The notes under the pieces: model-generated
Told to the model about the DNA's origin: nothing
What the model saw: only the letters and a program-made list of their open reading frames with translations
Database searches by the model: none
In this document: positions 24,266-32,154 of the stretch, one piece after another
Numbering within the stretch: position 1 is the stretch's first letter
Layout of the letters: every line of letters begins with the position of its first letter
Source of the DNA: Thermohalobaculum sp039187815
GTDB taxonomy: Bacteria; Pseudomonadota; Alphaproteobacteria; Rhodobacterales; Rhodobacteraceae
Reading direction: 5' to 3'
Length of the DNA stretch: 34,034 nucleotides
NCBI GenBank assembly: GCA_039187815.1
Contig: JBCCZI010000036.1
Span: 1-34,034, forward strand
Position numbers and translations under genes: made by a program

Positions 24266-24281
24266 CGGCTCTTCAGAGCCG
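24266..24281 (+). terminator. Short intercistronic hairpin
   Basis: CGGCTC-TTCA-GAGCCG forms a 6-bp stem in the only sizeable gap (63 nt) in the second half of the ten-gene cluster. No U-tract follows, so it probably affects mRNA stability or lowers downstream expression without ending transcription. Confidence 0.4.
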
Positions 24282-24307
24282 AACGCATATCGAGATGAGA
24301 GGATAAG

Positions 24308-25561
24308 ATGAGCGAGCGTGATGCGCTGTTGGCCATGATCGAGGCCGAGCGGGAGAGGATCATCGCGTTCTTCCGCGCCTTCGTCCGCTGCCCCAGTCCC
24401 AATCCGCCTGGCCTCACCGTCGATGCCGTGCGCCACATCACCGATTTTCTGGATGCCGAGGGGGCGCCCTGGAGGCTGGTTGCTCCCCAGCCCACGATGC
24501 CCAATGTGGTCGGCACCATCGAGGCCGACACGCCCGGGCGCCATCTGGTGCTGAACGGCCATGTCGACGTCTTTCCCGTCGGTGAGGATCCGGCGGCCGA
24601 AGGATGGACCAGCGATCCCTGGGGCGCCGAGATCCGCGATGGGGCGATCCTGGGGCGTGGCTCCTCGGACATGAAGGCGGGCACCAGCGCCAGCATCTGG
24701 ACCTATGTGCTGCTCAATCGCATCCGCGACCGGCTCAAGGGGCGCCTCACGCTCACCTGCGTGTCCGACGAGGAGACCTTTGGCCCCTGGGGCGCGCGTT
24801 GGCTGATGGAGCACGAGCCCGAGGTCCGCGGCGATTGCTGCCTGAACGGAGAGCCCTCGAGCCCGTTTTCCGTGCGCTTTGGCGAGAAGGGGCCGTTGTG
24901 GCTGACCTTCACCGTGCGCACGCCCGGGGCCCATGGCGCCTATACCCATGCCAGCCCGTCTGCGACGCGGCTCGCCTTCCGGCTGATCCAGGACCTCGAG
25001 GCGCTCGAGGCGCTGGACTTCCCGATCCCCGACAATCTGATGCGCGCGCAGCTCGAGGGCACCGATGCGGCCGACAAGGCGATGGGACCCGGGGCAGGGG
25101 AGGTCCTGCCCAAGGTCACCCTGAACATCGGTACGATCCAGGGTGGGCTGAAGAACAACATGATCCCGCACACCTGCGTCTTCGAGGCGGATATCCGCCT
25201 GCCCATCGGCGTCTCGCGGGCCCAGATGATGGCCGAGGTCGAAGCGATCGCCGCGCGCCATCCCCATGCTAGCTTCACCGAGGATCGCTGCAACGAACCC
25301 TCTTGGTGCGATCCCCACGGCGAGATGATGGAGATCATCCGCGACAATGTCGAAGCGCTTGGCCGTCCGCGCCCGACGCCCATCGTCTCGATCGGCGGCA
25401 CCGATGCACGGCTGTGGCGCTATGAGGGGATCCCGGCCTATGTCTATGGTCCGTTTCCGGACGGCATGGGCAGCTTCGACGAGAAGGTGCTAATCGAGGA
25501 CTATCTGCATGTGGTGCGTACCCATGTGCTCTCGGCCTATGACTATCTGACGGCGTCCTGA
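24308..25561 (+). CDS. M20-family amidohydrolase (ArgE/DapE-like)
   Basis: A 417-residue M20 metallo-amidohydrolase. Metal and catalytic residues seen are H85-x-D87 (NGHVDVFP), D121 (GRGSSDMKAG), E155/E156 (SDEETFG) and E182 (NGEPSS). The dimerisation-domain segment GAHGAYTHASPSA is present. The C-terminal metal His, normally in an (A/M)HxxDE motif, is not found: the region reads GMGSFDEKV (385-393). The usual family reaction is hydrolysis of N-acyl or amide bonds of amino acids. In this cluster it may cleave an N-acyl or N-carbamoyl intermediate. AGAGGA precedes the ATG. Confidence 0.9.
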   Translation: MSERDALLAMIEAERERIIAFFRAFVRCPSPNPPGLTVDAVRHITDFLDAEGAPWRLVAPQPTMPNVVGTIEADTPGRHLVLNGHVDVFPVGEDPAAEGWTSDPWGAEIRDGAILGRGSSDMKAGTSASIWTYVLLNRIRDRLKGRLTLTCVSDEETFGPWGARWLMEHEPEVRGDCCLNGEPSSPFSVRFGEKGPLWLTFTVRTPGAHGAYTHASPSATRLAFRLIQDLEALEALDFPIPDNLMRAQLEGTDAADKAMGPGAGEVLPKVTLNIGTIQGGLKNNMIPHTCVFEADIRLPIGVSRAQMMAEVEAIAARHPHASFTEDRCNEPSWCDPHGEMMEIIRDNVEALGRPRPTPIVSIGGTDARLWRYEGIPAYVYGPFPDGMGSFDEKVLIEDYLHVVRTHVLSAYDYLTAS

Positions 25562-25564
25562 GCC

Positions 25565-27514
25565 GTGGACTATGCCCATCTCTTGTCGCCCATGGCGCTC
25601 GGTCCGATCACCTTGCGCAACCGCGTTGTGGTGACGGCGCATGTGCCGGGGCTCGAGGAGCAGGGGCGGCTCGGCGCCGACTACATCGCCTATCAGCGCG
25701 CCCGGGCGGCGGGAGGTGTGGGGCTGCAGATGTCGGGCTCTTCGGCGGTGCACGGGACGGGGGGTGTCGGCGGTGGCCGCGGGATCAATGCAGGCGATGA
25801 CGGCATCGTTGAGAGCTTTGCCGCGCTGGCCGAGGCGATCCATGCCGAAGGTGGGCGGTTCCTGGTGCAGCTTGGCCATGCGGGAGCTACGGTCAACGAT
25901 ACGGATGCGGGGCGTCCCTTGCTGGCACCCTCGCCGATCATGTCCGGTCTAGTGCGTGAGACGCCCAAGGAAATGAGCCTCGGCGAGATCGATGAGATCA
26001 TCGCCTGCCATGCCCAAGCGGCCGCGCGGGTGCGGGCCAGCGGGCTCGACGGGGTCGAGCTTTTGGGTGCTTTTGGCTACCTGATCGGGGCGTTCCTCTC
26101 GCCTTATTCAAACACGCGCGCCGATGCCTATGGCGGCCCGCTTGAGAACCGTCTGCGCTTCGCGCGCCGTGTCATCTCCGAGACGCGTTCCGCGCTTGGT
26201 CCTGACCGGGTTTTGGGCCTTCGTCTTCCGGGTGACGAGCGCGTGGAGGGTGGGCTTGGCCCCGGCGCGTTGGCTGAGATTGCGGCGGCGCTCACCGAAA
26301 GCGGTGAGCTTGACTATCTGAACGTGATTGCGGGCACGAATTACGACCGGTTGGGCCGGATGGAGCACTGGCCACCCTCGCCGGCCCCGGAGGGACTCTT
26401 TGTCGGTTTGGCCGAGGGCATCAAGGCCTCTGTCGCAGTGCCCGTGATCACCACCGGGCGCATCACCGATCCGCGGATGGCCGAGGCAATCGTCGCCGAG
26501 GGGCGCGCAGATCTGGTCGGCATGACCCGGGCGCATATCTCGGACCCCGACCTTGTGGCCAAACTGATGGCCGGGCGGGCCGGGGACATCCGCCCTTGCG
26601 TCGGCGCCAATCTCTGCATCGGCCGGGCGATGGAGGGCAAGCCGATCCGCTGCTTCCACAACCCCGTCGCGGCCCGCGAGCGGACGATGGCGCCCAGCCC
26701 TGCCCATGCGCCGCGCCATGTGGTGGTGATCGGGGGTGGTCCCGCGGGTCTCGAGGCCGCCCGGTTGGCCGCAGAGCGGGGACACCGCGTGACACTCTAT
26801 GAGGCCGGCCGGCAACTCGGCGGTCAGCTCCGCATTTGGGCCAAGGCGCCCATGACGCGTGAGTTCGGTGCGACCTTGCGCTGGTATGAGCGGCAGTTGG
26901 AGCGGCTCCAAGTGCGGGTGCGCCTGGAGCGCACGGTCGAACCTGGCGCGCTCGATGCCCTCGACGCCGATGCTTTGGTGCTGGCGGTCGGGGCGCAGGC
27001 CCGGGCGACTGCAGCCCTCCCAGGGGACGAAGGCTCGCCCATCCGCATCGTGGATCCCTGGTCGGTGATGCACGCGCCGCCCCAGGATGCGCATGCCGTG
27101 GTGGTGGACGAGGGCGGCGGGCGGGCCGCCCTCTCGGCGGCGGATGCGCTGATCGATGCGAACCGCCTCACGGTGGTGACCAGCGAATTTGCCGTCGGCG
27201 AGATGGTGACCCCAACGGTGCGCACTCCGATCTATCGCCGTCTGCTGGGCGGTCAGGCGGTGTTTCGTCCCTCCGAGGAGGTCGTCGCGCTCGACGGCCG
27301 AGCGGTGCTGACCCGCAACCTCCACGGTGGCGCGGATGGCCGGATCGAGGATGTGGACGTCTTGGTCGAGTGGCGCGGCGCGGTGGCGAATGCCACGCTC
27401 GACGCCGCAGCGGAGGCCACGGGCCTGCCGGTGCGGCGCGTCGGCGACTGTGTGGCTCCGCGCCAGGTCCACATTGCAATCGCCGAGGGCGCGATGGCGG
27501 CGCGCGATCTCTGA
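25565..27514 (+). CDS. NADH:flavin oxidoreductase, DgcA / N-methylproline-demethylase-like
   Basis: A 649-residue flavoprotein of the OYE/TMADH architecture: FMN barrel (LLSPMALGPITLRNRVVV, FLVQLGHAG, FLSPYSNTRADAYGGPLENR), Fe-S segment and nucleotide-binding fold (VIGGGPAGLEAAR). The start is GTG at 25565, three bases after the M20 stop, so translation is probably coupled. The cluster motif is C345-VGA-N-L-C351 ... C363, with Ala348 where TMADH has Cys. I recall the same CxGA pattern from dimethylglycine and N-methylproline demethylases. In place of the usual His of the SHGYL segment it has Phe (GAFGYL). Likely an oxidative N-demethylase of a secondary or tertiary amine acid; substrate not defined. 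Confidence 0.88.
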   Translation: MDYAHLLSPMALGPITLRNRVVVTAHVPGLEEQGRLGADYIAYQRARAAGGVGLQMSGSSAVHGTGGVGGGRGINAGDDGIVESFAALAEAIHAEGGRFLVQLGHAGATVNDTDAGRPLLAPSPIMSGLVRETPKEMSLGEIDEIIACHAQAAARVRASGLDGVELLGAFGYLIGAFLSPYSNTRADAYGGPLENRLRFARRVISETRSALGPDRVLGLRLPGDERVEGGLGPGALAEIAAALTESGELDYLNVIAGTNYDRLGRMEHWPPSPAPEGLFVGLAEGIKASVAVPVITTGRITDPRMAEAIVAEGRADLVGMTRAHISDPDLVAKLMAGRAGDIRPCVGANLCIGRAMEGKPIRCFHNPVAARERTMAPSPAHAPRHVVVIGGGPAGLEAARLAAERGHRVTLYEAGRQLGGQLRIWAKAPMTREFGATLRWYERQLERLQVRVRLERTVEPGALDALDADALVLAVGAQARATAALPGDEGSPIRIVDPWSVMHAPPQDAHAVVVDEGGGRAALSAADALIDANRLTVVTSEFAVGEMVTPTVRTPIYRRLLGGQAVFRPSEEVVALDGRAVLTRNLHGGADGRIEDVDVLVEWRGAVANATLDAAAEATGLPVRRVGDCVAPRQVHIAIAEGAMAARDL

Positions 27515-27535
27515 CGCCGCTGTGGTGCGGGGCGC

Positions 27536-28231
27536 TTATGCGTGGCCCTCTCGCGCCACGATTTTGCCATCCTCGAGATGGATCACCCGGTCGAACAGAT
27601 CAAGATTGCGCGCGTCATGGGTCACGACGGCCACGGCCGTGCCGCGTTCATCCGCGATGCGCCGGAACAAATCCACAACTTGGCGCCCCCGCACGCTGTC
27701 CAGCGCCGCCGTCGGCTCGTCGGCCAGGATCAACTGAGGATCATTGGCCAGGGCCCGCGCGATCGAGACGCGTTGCTGTTCGCCCCCCGATAGCCGGCTC
27801 GGCAGATTGTCGACGCGGTGCCCGAGATCCAACGCCTCCAGCAGCGCCTCGGCATGGGCGTGGGCGTCTTCGGCGTCGACATCGTCCATGATCATCGCCA
27901 GCGCCACGTTCTCGATGGCCGTGAGGAACGGAATCAAATTGGCGTTCTGAAAGACAAAACCGATGGTGCGCCGCCGGAAGTCGCGCAGCCGGTCAAGATC
28001 GACATCCGCGCCCGAGACACGCCGGTCGCCGAACCGGACCTCTCCCTCGGTCGGTCGATCGATCAGGCCGGCGATCAGCAAGAAGGTGCTCTTGCCCGAC
28101 CCGGACGGCCCCATGATCGCGACCAACTCCCCGGCGCGAATGTCGAGAGAGACCCCGTCGAGAGCCCGCACCATGCTGTCGCCGCTCGGATAGTGTTTGG
28201 CGGCTTCGGTGATCGAGAGAAGAGCGGTCAT
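27536..28231 (-). CDS. ABC transporter ATPase, LolD/MacB type
   Basis: A 231-residue ATPase of the LolD/MacB/FtsE type. It has Walker A GPSGSGKST (41-49), VFQNANLIPFLTAIENV, signature LSGGEQQR (147-154), Walker B LILADEPTAALD and VVTHDARN. The start is ATG at 28229-28231 overlapping the permease stop; the open frame further upstream is not supported. Together with the permease and adaptor genes upstream it forms a tripartite export or lipoprotein-handling system. It is last in the operon and convergent with the DgcA-like gene. Confidence 0.92.
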   Translation of the reverse strand: MTALLSITEAAKHYPSGDSMVRALDGVSLDIRAGELVAIMGPSGSGKSTFLLIAGLIDRPTEGEVRFGDRRVSGADVDLDRLRDFRRRTIGFVFQNANLIPFLTAIENVALAMIMDDVDAEDAHAHAEALLEALDLGHRVDNLPSRLSGGEQQRVSIARALANDPQLILADEPTAALDSVRGRQVVDLFRRIADERGTAVAVVTHDARNLDLFDRVIHLEDGKIVAREGHA

Positions 28232-29367
28232 GACAGAACATCCTGTGGGCGCGCTTGCATGGCTCGGCGGATGCCAAGCTGGGCGGCCAGCCAACCGATG
28301 CCCACCACTAGGAGCAGCATCAGGGCCAGATCCGACGGGTCGAGGACCACGCGGCGCGGAAAGAAGGGGAAGATCACATGGGCGAGCACCACGCCCACCG
28401 CATAGCCGCCGAGCCCGATCAGCACCGCTTGCTGCACGATCATCACATCGATGACCCGGTTGCGCGCGCCTAGGAGCTTTAGCAAGCTGATCTGACGGAG
28501 TTTCTCGAGCGTCATCGTATAGACGATCAGCGAGATCACGATCGCCGTCACGACCATCAGAACGGCGGTGAAGGCCAGAACCTGCACGCGCAGGCGCCAG
28601 AGCCGTTGGTTCAGGAACAGATCCCGCTGCTCGGCGGTGCTGAGGATGTTCGCATCCCCCCAGCTGAGCACCGCCCGGCGCAGTTGCGCCTCGTCCAGGC
28701 CGGGTTCGGCATCCACCAGGATTGCCGCGATCTTGCTGTCCGTCAGGGTGGTTTCCAGCCCGGTTGCAGCCCGCGTCAGCAGGATCTCCTCGTTCTCCTT
28801 CCGCCGCGCAATGTCGAGGGCGTCGTTCATCGAGACAAACAGCAGGCCATCGCCCATGCCATTGATCATGTCGGCGGTCAGTCCCACGACCTCATAGCGG
28901 TCCCGGGCCAAGGTGATGTGCTCGCCGAGCCCAAAGCCGAGGCTCTGGTCGGCGATCACCTCATAACGGGCGTGCAGAAGATGCCGCCCCGCGACCAGGT
29001 TCACCCAGTGGCCGTCATCGGTCGGCAGATCGAGTCCAACCAGCGTCGCCCGGCGGTGCTCGCCCTGGTGTACGATCTGCTGGTCCGACTGCAGAAAGCG
29101 GCGGACTTGGGCGACGCCCTCAAGGCCGGCGACCCGTCGGTCCATCGCCGAGGAAACGACCGAGGCCTCGGCAAAGGGCCCCGCGCGACCGCCCTGGACG
29201 ATCCAGTAATCCGCGCCGATCTCATCGATCAGCAGCGTCGCGTCCTGGACGATGCCGCGATAGAGCCCGATCATCCCGACGCTGGCCGTGATCAAGAGCC
29301 CGACGCCGAGAAGGGTGATCAGAAAGCGGGGCAGCGTATGCCGGATGTCTTTCAGCGCGAGGTTCAT
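28228..29367 (-). CDS. FtsX/MacB-type ABC permease
   Basis: A 379-residue inner-membrane protein with the MacB/LolC layout. There is one N-terminal helix (PRFLITLLGVGLLITASVGM), then a large periplasmic domain (about 45-260). Three C-terminal helices follow (VLAFTAVLMVVTAIVISLIV, IVQQAVLIGLGGYAVGVVL, LALMLLLVVGIGWLA). The segment TMTLEKLRQISLLKLLGA contacts the ATPase and is typical. It overlaps the genes on both sides by 4 nt. Such permeases act by moving the periplasmic domain (mechanotransmission) rather than by a channel. Confidence 0.9.
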   Translation of the reverse strand: MNLALKDIRHTLPRFLITLLGVGLLITASVGMIGLYRGIVQDATLLIDEIGADYWIVQGGRAGPFAEASVVSSAMDRRVAGLEGVAQVRRFLQSDQQIVHQGEHRRATLVGLDLPTDDGHWVNLVAGRHLLHARYEVIADQSLGFGLGEHITLARDRYEVVGLTADMINGMGDGLLFVSMNDALDIARRKENEEILLTRAATGLETTLTDSKIAAILVDAEPGLDEAQLRRAVLSWGDANILSTAEQRDLFLNQRLWRLRVQVLAFTAVLMVVTAIVISLIVYTMTLEKLRQISLLKLLGARNRVIDVMIVQQAVLIGLGGYAVGVVLAHVIFPFFPRRVVLDPSDLALMLLLVVGIGWLAAQLGIRRAMQARPQDVLS

Positions 29368-30566
29368 GGCCGCAGCTCGACCAGCATGCCGTCATAGAGC
29401 CGCGGCCCATCTAGCACGGTTTCCCCGCCATCCAGGCCCGAGCGCACTTCGACGGCGCTGCCCGAGCCTTCGCCGAACGCAAGCGGGGTCCAGCGGGCGC
29501 GGCCGCCCTCAAGAACCCAAACGCCCGGGGCTCCGTCGCGGTGCCGCGCCGTGCGGTTCGGCACGCTGACGATATCGTCTCGGCTGTCTACCCGGATCTC
29601 GGCCGATCCCCGCTGGCCGAGCGCCCAGTTCTTTGGCAGCGATTGCAGCGTCAGCTCGACTGTGAATTCCCGCGTCTCGTGGTCGACCAACCGGCTGATG
29701 CGACGCACTGCGGCGGGATGGGCGCGCTCGGGCTCGGATTCGAACCGGATCTCGGCCTGTTGGCCGGGCGCAATGCTGGCCATCTGGCTCTCGTCCAAGC
29801 GGACCGTCAGAACAAGGCTCTCGGGGTCGACCAGTTCTAGGATCGCAGCACCCGGCGCGACCACATCCCCGCGCTCGCGCGATTTGGCAACCACCACGCC
29901 GGAATAGGGGGCCGTGATCACGGTTTGAGACACATCCTCGGTGCGCAGGGCAACCGTTTGGCGTGCCACCTCCAGCTCAGCTTCGAGGCGATCGATGCGG
30001 GCTCGGGCCTCGGCGACCCCCGCCACGGAGGCATCGTGCTCGGCCTCGGCAATGTCATGGGCACCCTCCGAGATCACCCCCCGGGCGTGCAGAGCCTGTT
30101 GGCGCGTGCGTTCGCGTTCCGCGCGGGCGAGGGCGGCCTCTTCGCGCCGCAACTGAGCCTTGGCCTCGGCGATGCGATGGGTGGCAGCACGGGCCTGCTC
30201 GCGGGCATGGGCGAGAGTGATCTCGGCGTCCTCGGCCTCGAGCGTGGCGAGCGCCGTGCCCGCTGGCACCGGGTCGCCGACCTCGAAGGGGACCGCCTCG
30301 AGACGCCCCTGGACGGTGGTGCTCAGGACCGAGCGCTGCCGCGCCTCCAGCGTCCCAGGCCCCTTGAGCACCGTGTGGAAGGCGCCAATGCTGGCCAGAT
30401 GCGGTGTGGCGGGTATCGGCCGGCCATACCGCCAACCGCCCACCATGGCGGCGGCAAGCGCACCAGCGACCAGCAGCCAGAGCAGCAGTGGGCGCTGAGA
30501 GCGCCGCCGCCGCTTGAGGCGTGTGGTCACCAGGGATCCAGCGTCCTCGTGCACAAGATCACGCAT
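29364..30566 (-). CDS. Periplasmic adaptor (HlyD/MacA family)
   Basis: A 400-residue membrane-fusion protein. A cytoplasmic Arg-rich N-terminus is followed by a transmembrane anchor (about 27-45). Then come a barrel-sandwich half (GPGTLEARQRSVLSTTVQGR) and a long alpha-helical hairpin at about 108-200 (HAREQARAATHRIAEAKAQL, EAEHDASVAGVAEARARIDR). The second half follows (TAPYSGVVVAKSRERGDVV) and beta-barrel domains. It would link the FtsX-type permease to an outer-membrane channel; no TolC homologue is present in the window. The EF-hand gene lies 10 nt upstream. Confidence 0.91.
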   Translation of the reverse strand: MRDLVHEDAGSLVTTRLKRRRRSQRPLLLWLLVAGALAAAMVGGWRYGRPIPATPHLASIGAFHTVLKGPGTLEARQRSVLSTTVQGRLEAVPFEVGDPVPAGTALATLEAEDAEITLAHAREQARAATHRIAEAKAQLRREEAALARAERERTRQQALHARGVISEGAHDIAEAEHDASVAGVAEARARIDRLEAELEVARQTVALRTEDVSQTVITAPYSGVVVAKSRERGDVVAPGAAILELVDPESLVLTVRLDESQMASIAPGQQAEIRFESEPERAHPAAVRRISRLVDHETREFTVELTLQSLPKNWALGQRGSAEIRVDSRDDIVSVPNRTARHRDGAPGVWVLEGGRARWTPLAFGEGSGSAVEVRSGLDGGETVLDGPRLYDGMLVELRP

Positions 30567-30575
30567 GACAATGCC

Positions 30576-30893
30576 CTATCTCTTGGCCTGTTCGGCGTGG
30601 GTTTTGATCTCCTCGGGCGTCACCAGGTCATCGCCATTGGCGTCGAGACGGTCGAAGGCCATGCCGTGTTTGCCAAAGCGGCGGACCATCTTGGCCCGGC
30701 CGATGCCGTCTCGAGCGTTGAGATCGATCAAGGTGGTAAACTCGTCGAAGGTCAGGGCGCCGTCTGCGTTGCCATCGGCCTGCAGGAAGTTTGCGGCGGC
30801 CTGCTCGCGCGCGGCCTCCGATGCGGCTGCGCCCGGCGTGGCGCCGATCATAAAGCTGCCGATCAGGGCAAAGGTGGTCAGGGTCTCTCGCAT
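30576..30893 (-). CDS. Secreted EF-hand calcium-binding protein
   Basis: A 105-residue protein with a signal peptide (MRETLTTFALIGSFMIGATPGAAA). Two EF-hand loops are intact: D40-G-N-A-D44-G...E51 (DGNADGALTFDE) and D84-A-N-G-D88...E95 (DANGDDLVTPEE). The start used is ATG 30891-30893; an alternative ATG three codons upstream (30902) is possible. A periplasmic calcium sensor or chaperone role for the export system or its two-component partner is plausible but only inferred from context. It lies between the frameshifted Cys-repeat gene and the adaptor. Confidence 0.87.
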   Translation of the reverse strand: MRETLTTFALIGSFMIGATPGAAASEAAREQAAANFLQADGNADGALTFDEFTTLIDLNARDGIGRAKMVRRFGKHGMAFDRLDANGDDLVTPEEIKTHAEQAKR

Positions 30894-30898
30894 AGGTC

Positions 30899-31253
30899 TC
30901 ATCCAGTGTACTTGAGGTCGGCGACGCGGCACCAAGGCCTGCGCCGCCAGAGGTGGTTGGCTCGGCGGGTCAGCGAGCGCTCAAGGGTGATGCTCCGGCC
31001 GCTCGGGGTCGTGGTGGTCCGATTGCCCGAGCACTGGCTATCGGCACAGGCGGCATTCCCGGTGCGGTTGACCGATCGCCCATTGGCGCCCGCCGCCGTG
31101 ACGTTGCGGTCGCAGGCGCTGTTGGCACAGCCGCCCGATGCGTCGACGGTGCCGGTGCCGCGCCAGCTGGTTCCGCTCCCAGGCCGCGGTATCGGCCGCA
31201 GCGCCGGCAACAAGCGGAGCGATGACGGCGGGCAGCATGATGAATTTGAGCAT
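30899..31253 (-). pseudogene. Frameshifted secreted Cys-repeat protein
   Basis: The start ATG at 31251-31253 has a good ribosome site (AGAGAGGA) and encodes a signal peptide (MLKFIMLPAVIAPLVAGAAA). The frame then breaks down into Arg-rich nonsense. The +1 frame continues with a sensible secreted sequence to the stop at 30899. Removing one G of the GGG run at 31178-31180 joins them as DTAAWSGTSWRGTG and gives 117 residues. The mature part has two related units of about 27 residues with CxxxxC and GRSxxxR motifs (CANSACDRNVTAAGANGRS; CADSQCSGNRTTTTPSGRS). The break is either a real mutation or a base-calling error in a homopolymer. It would be the first gene of the export operon. Confidence 0.7.
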
Positions 31254-31369
31254 GGTACTGTCCTCTCTGTCTCGCCGTTGGGCGGTGTCTGTGTGAGGCA
31301 GAAGATGGGACCGGGATGTCTCGCCCTTATGATCGGGCGGAAACGGTGGGTATCGCGCGGTCATCGGAG

Positions 31370-31386
31370 CGTAACAGTTTGTAAAG
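31370..31386. promoter_or_regulatory. Direct GTAA repeats, candidate response-regulator site
   Basis: CGTAACAGTTTGTAAAG holds GTAA at 31371 and 31381, a 10-bp step typical of OmpR/PhoB-family tandem half-sites. It is in the 184-bp gap between the Cys-repeat gene (minus) and the response regulator gene (plus), so autoregulation of both directions is likely. Confidence 0.5.
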
Positions 31387-31437
31387 CCCGCGGCCCACGG
31401 CTTGTCGCCCCCGCAAACCTGGCGGATGATCGGCCCC

Positions 31438-32154
31438 ATGAGCGATGGTCAGCCCTTCATCCTTGTCGTCGATGACGACCCCGAGATCCGCCGGTTGGTC
31501 GCGGAGTTCCTGGTGCGAGAGGGCTTCGAGGTCGAGGTCGCGGCGGATGCCGAGGCCATGGACGCGGTGCTCGAGACCCGGCGCCCTGAGCTGATCGTGC
31601 TGGATCTGATGCTGCCGCGGGAGGACGGGCTGTCGATCTGTCGGCGACTTCGCAGCGCTGGCGGCCCGGCGATCCTGATGCTGACGGCCAAGAGCGATGA
31701 GATCGACCGGGTCGTCGGGCTCGAAATGGGCGCCGACGACTACTTGGTCAAACCCTTTGGCCCGCGTGAGCTTTTGGCCCGTATCCGGGCCGTGCTGCGC
31801 CGAGTGACCGTGCAGCCCGCCATGGCAGCGCCCTCGCGGCGGTTTGCCTTCGACCGCTATGTGATCGATCTCGATGCCCGCCAATTGGCCGATGCGGGGG
31901 GCGCGTATCTGACCCTCACCAGCGGAGAGTTCGATCTGCTCGCCTGCTTCGTGCAGCGGCCAAGGCGCGTGCTGTCGCGCGATCAGATCCTCGACCGGCT
32001 CAGAGGGCGCGGTGCCGAGCCCTTTGACCGGACCGTCGATATGCTGGTCTCCCGGCTCCGACGCAAACTCGCGGCCGGGTCCGAGACCGAGTTGATCAGC
32101 ACCGTGCGCAATGGTGGCTATCTGTTCACCGCGACGGTCAAGGCTGTGTCCTGA
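31438..32154 (+). CDS. OmpR-family response regulator
   Basis: A 238-residue regulator. The receiver domain has the acidic pocket D12/D13, phospho-acceptor D56 (LIVLDLMLP), T83 and K105 (DYLVKPFGPREL). The C-terminal winged helix (about 130-235) has LTSGEFDLLACFVQRPRRVLSRDQIL and RTVDMLVSRLRRKL. I prefer the ATG at 31438 (MSDGQPFILVVDDD); an ATG at 31426 is possible. Its stop overlaps the kinase start by one base. It probably binds the GTAA repeats just upstream. Confidence 0.93.
   Translation: MSDGQPFILVVDDDPEIRRLVAEFLVREGFEVEVAADAEAMDAVLETRRPELIVLDLMLPREDGLSICRRLRSAGGPAILMLTAKSDEIDRVVGLEMGADDYLVKPFGPRELLARIRAVLRRVTVQPAMAAPSRRFAFDRYVIDLDARQLADAGGAYLTLTSGEFDLLACFVQRPRRVLSRDQILDRLRGRGAEPFDRTVDMLVSRLRRKLAAGSETELISTVRNGGYLFTATVKAVS

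Noticed and set aside
31038..31439. 133-codon minus-strand ORF across the divergent promoter
   Set aside because: Its N-terminal part covers the regulator promoter gap and its C-terminus is Arg-rich nonsense. Only the internal ATG at 31253 begins a plausible signal peptide.
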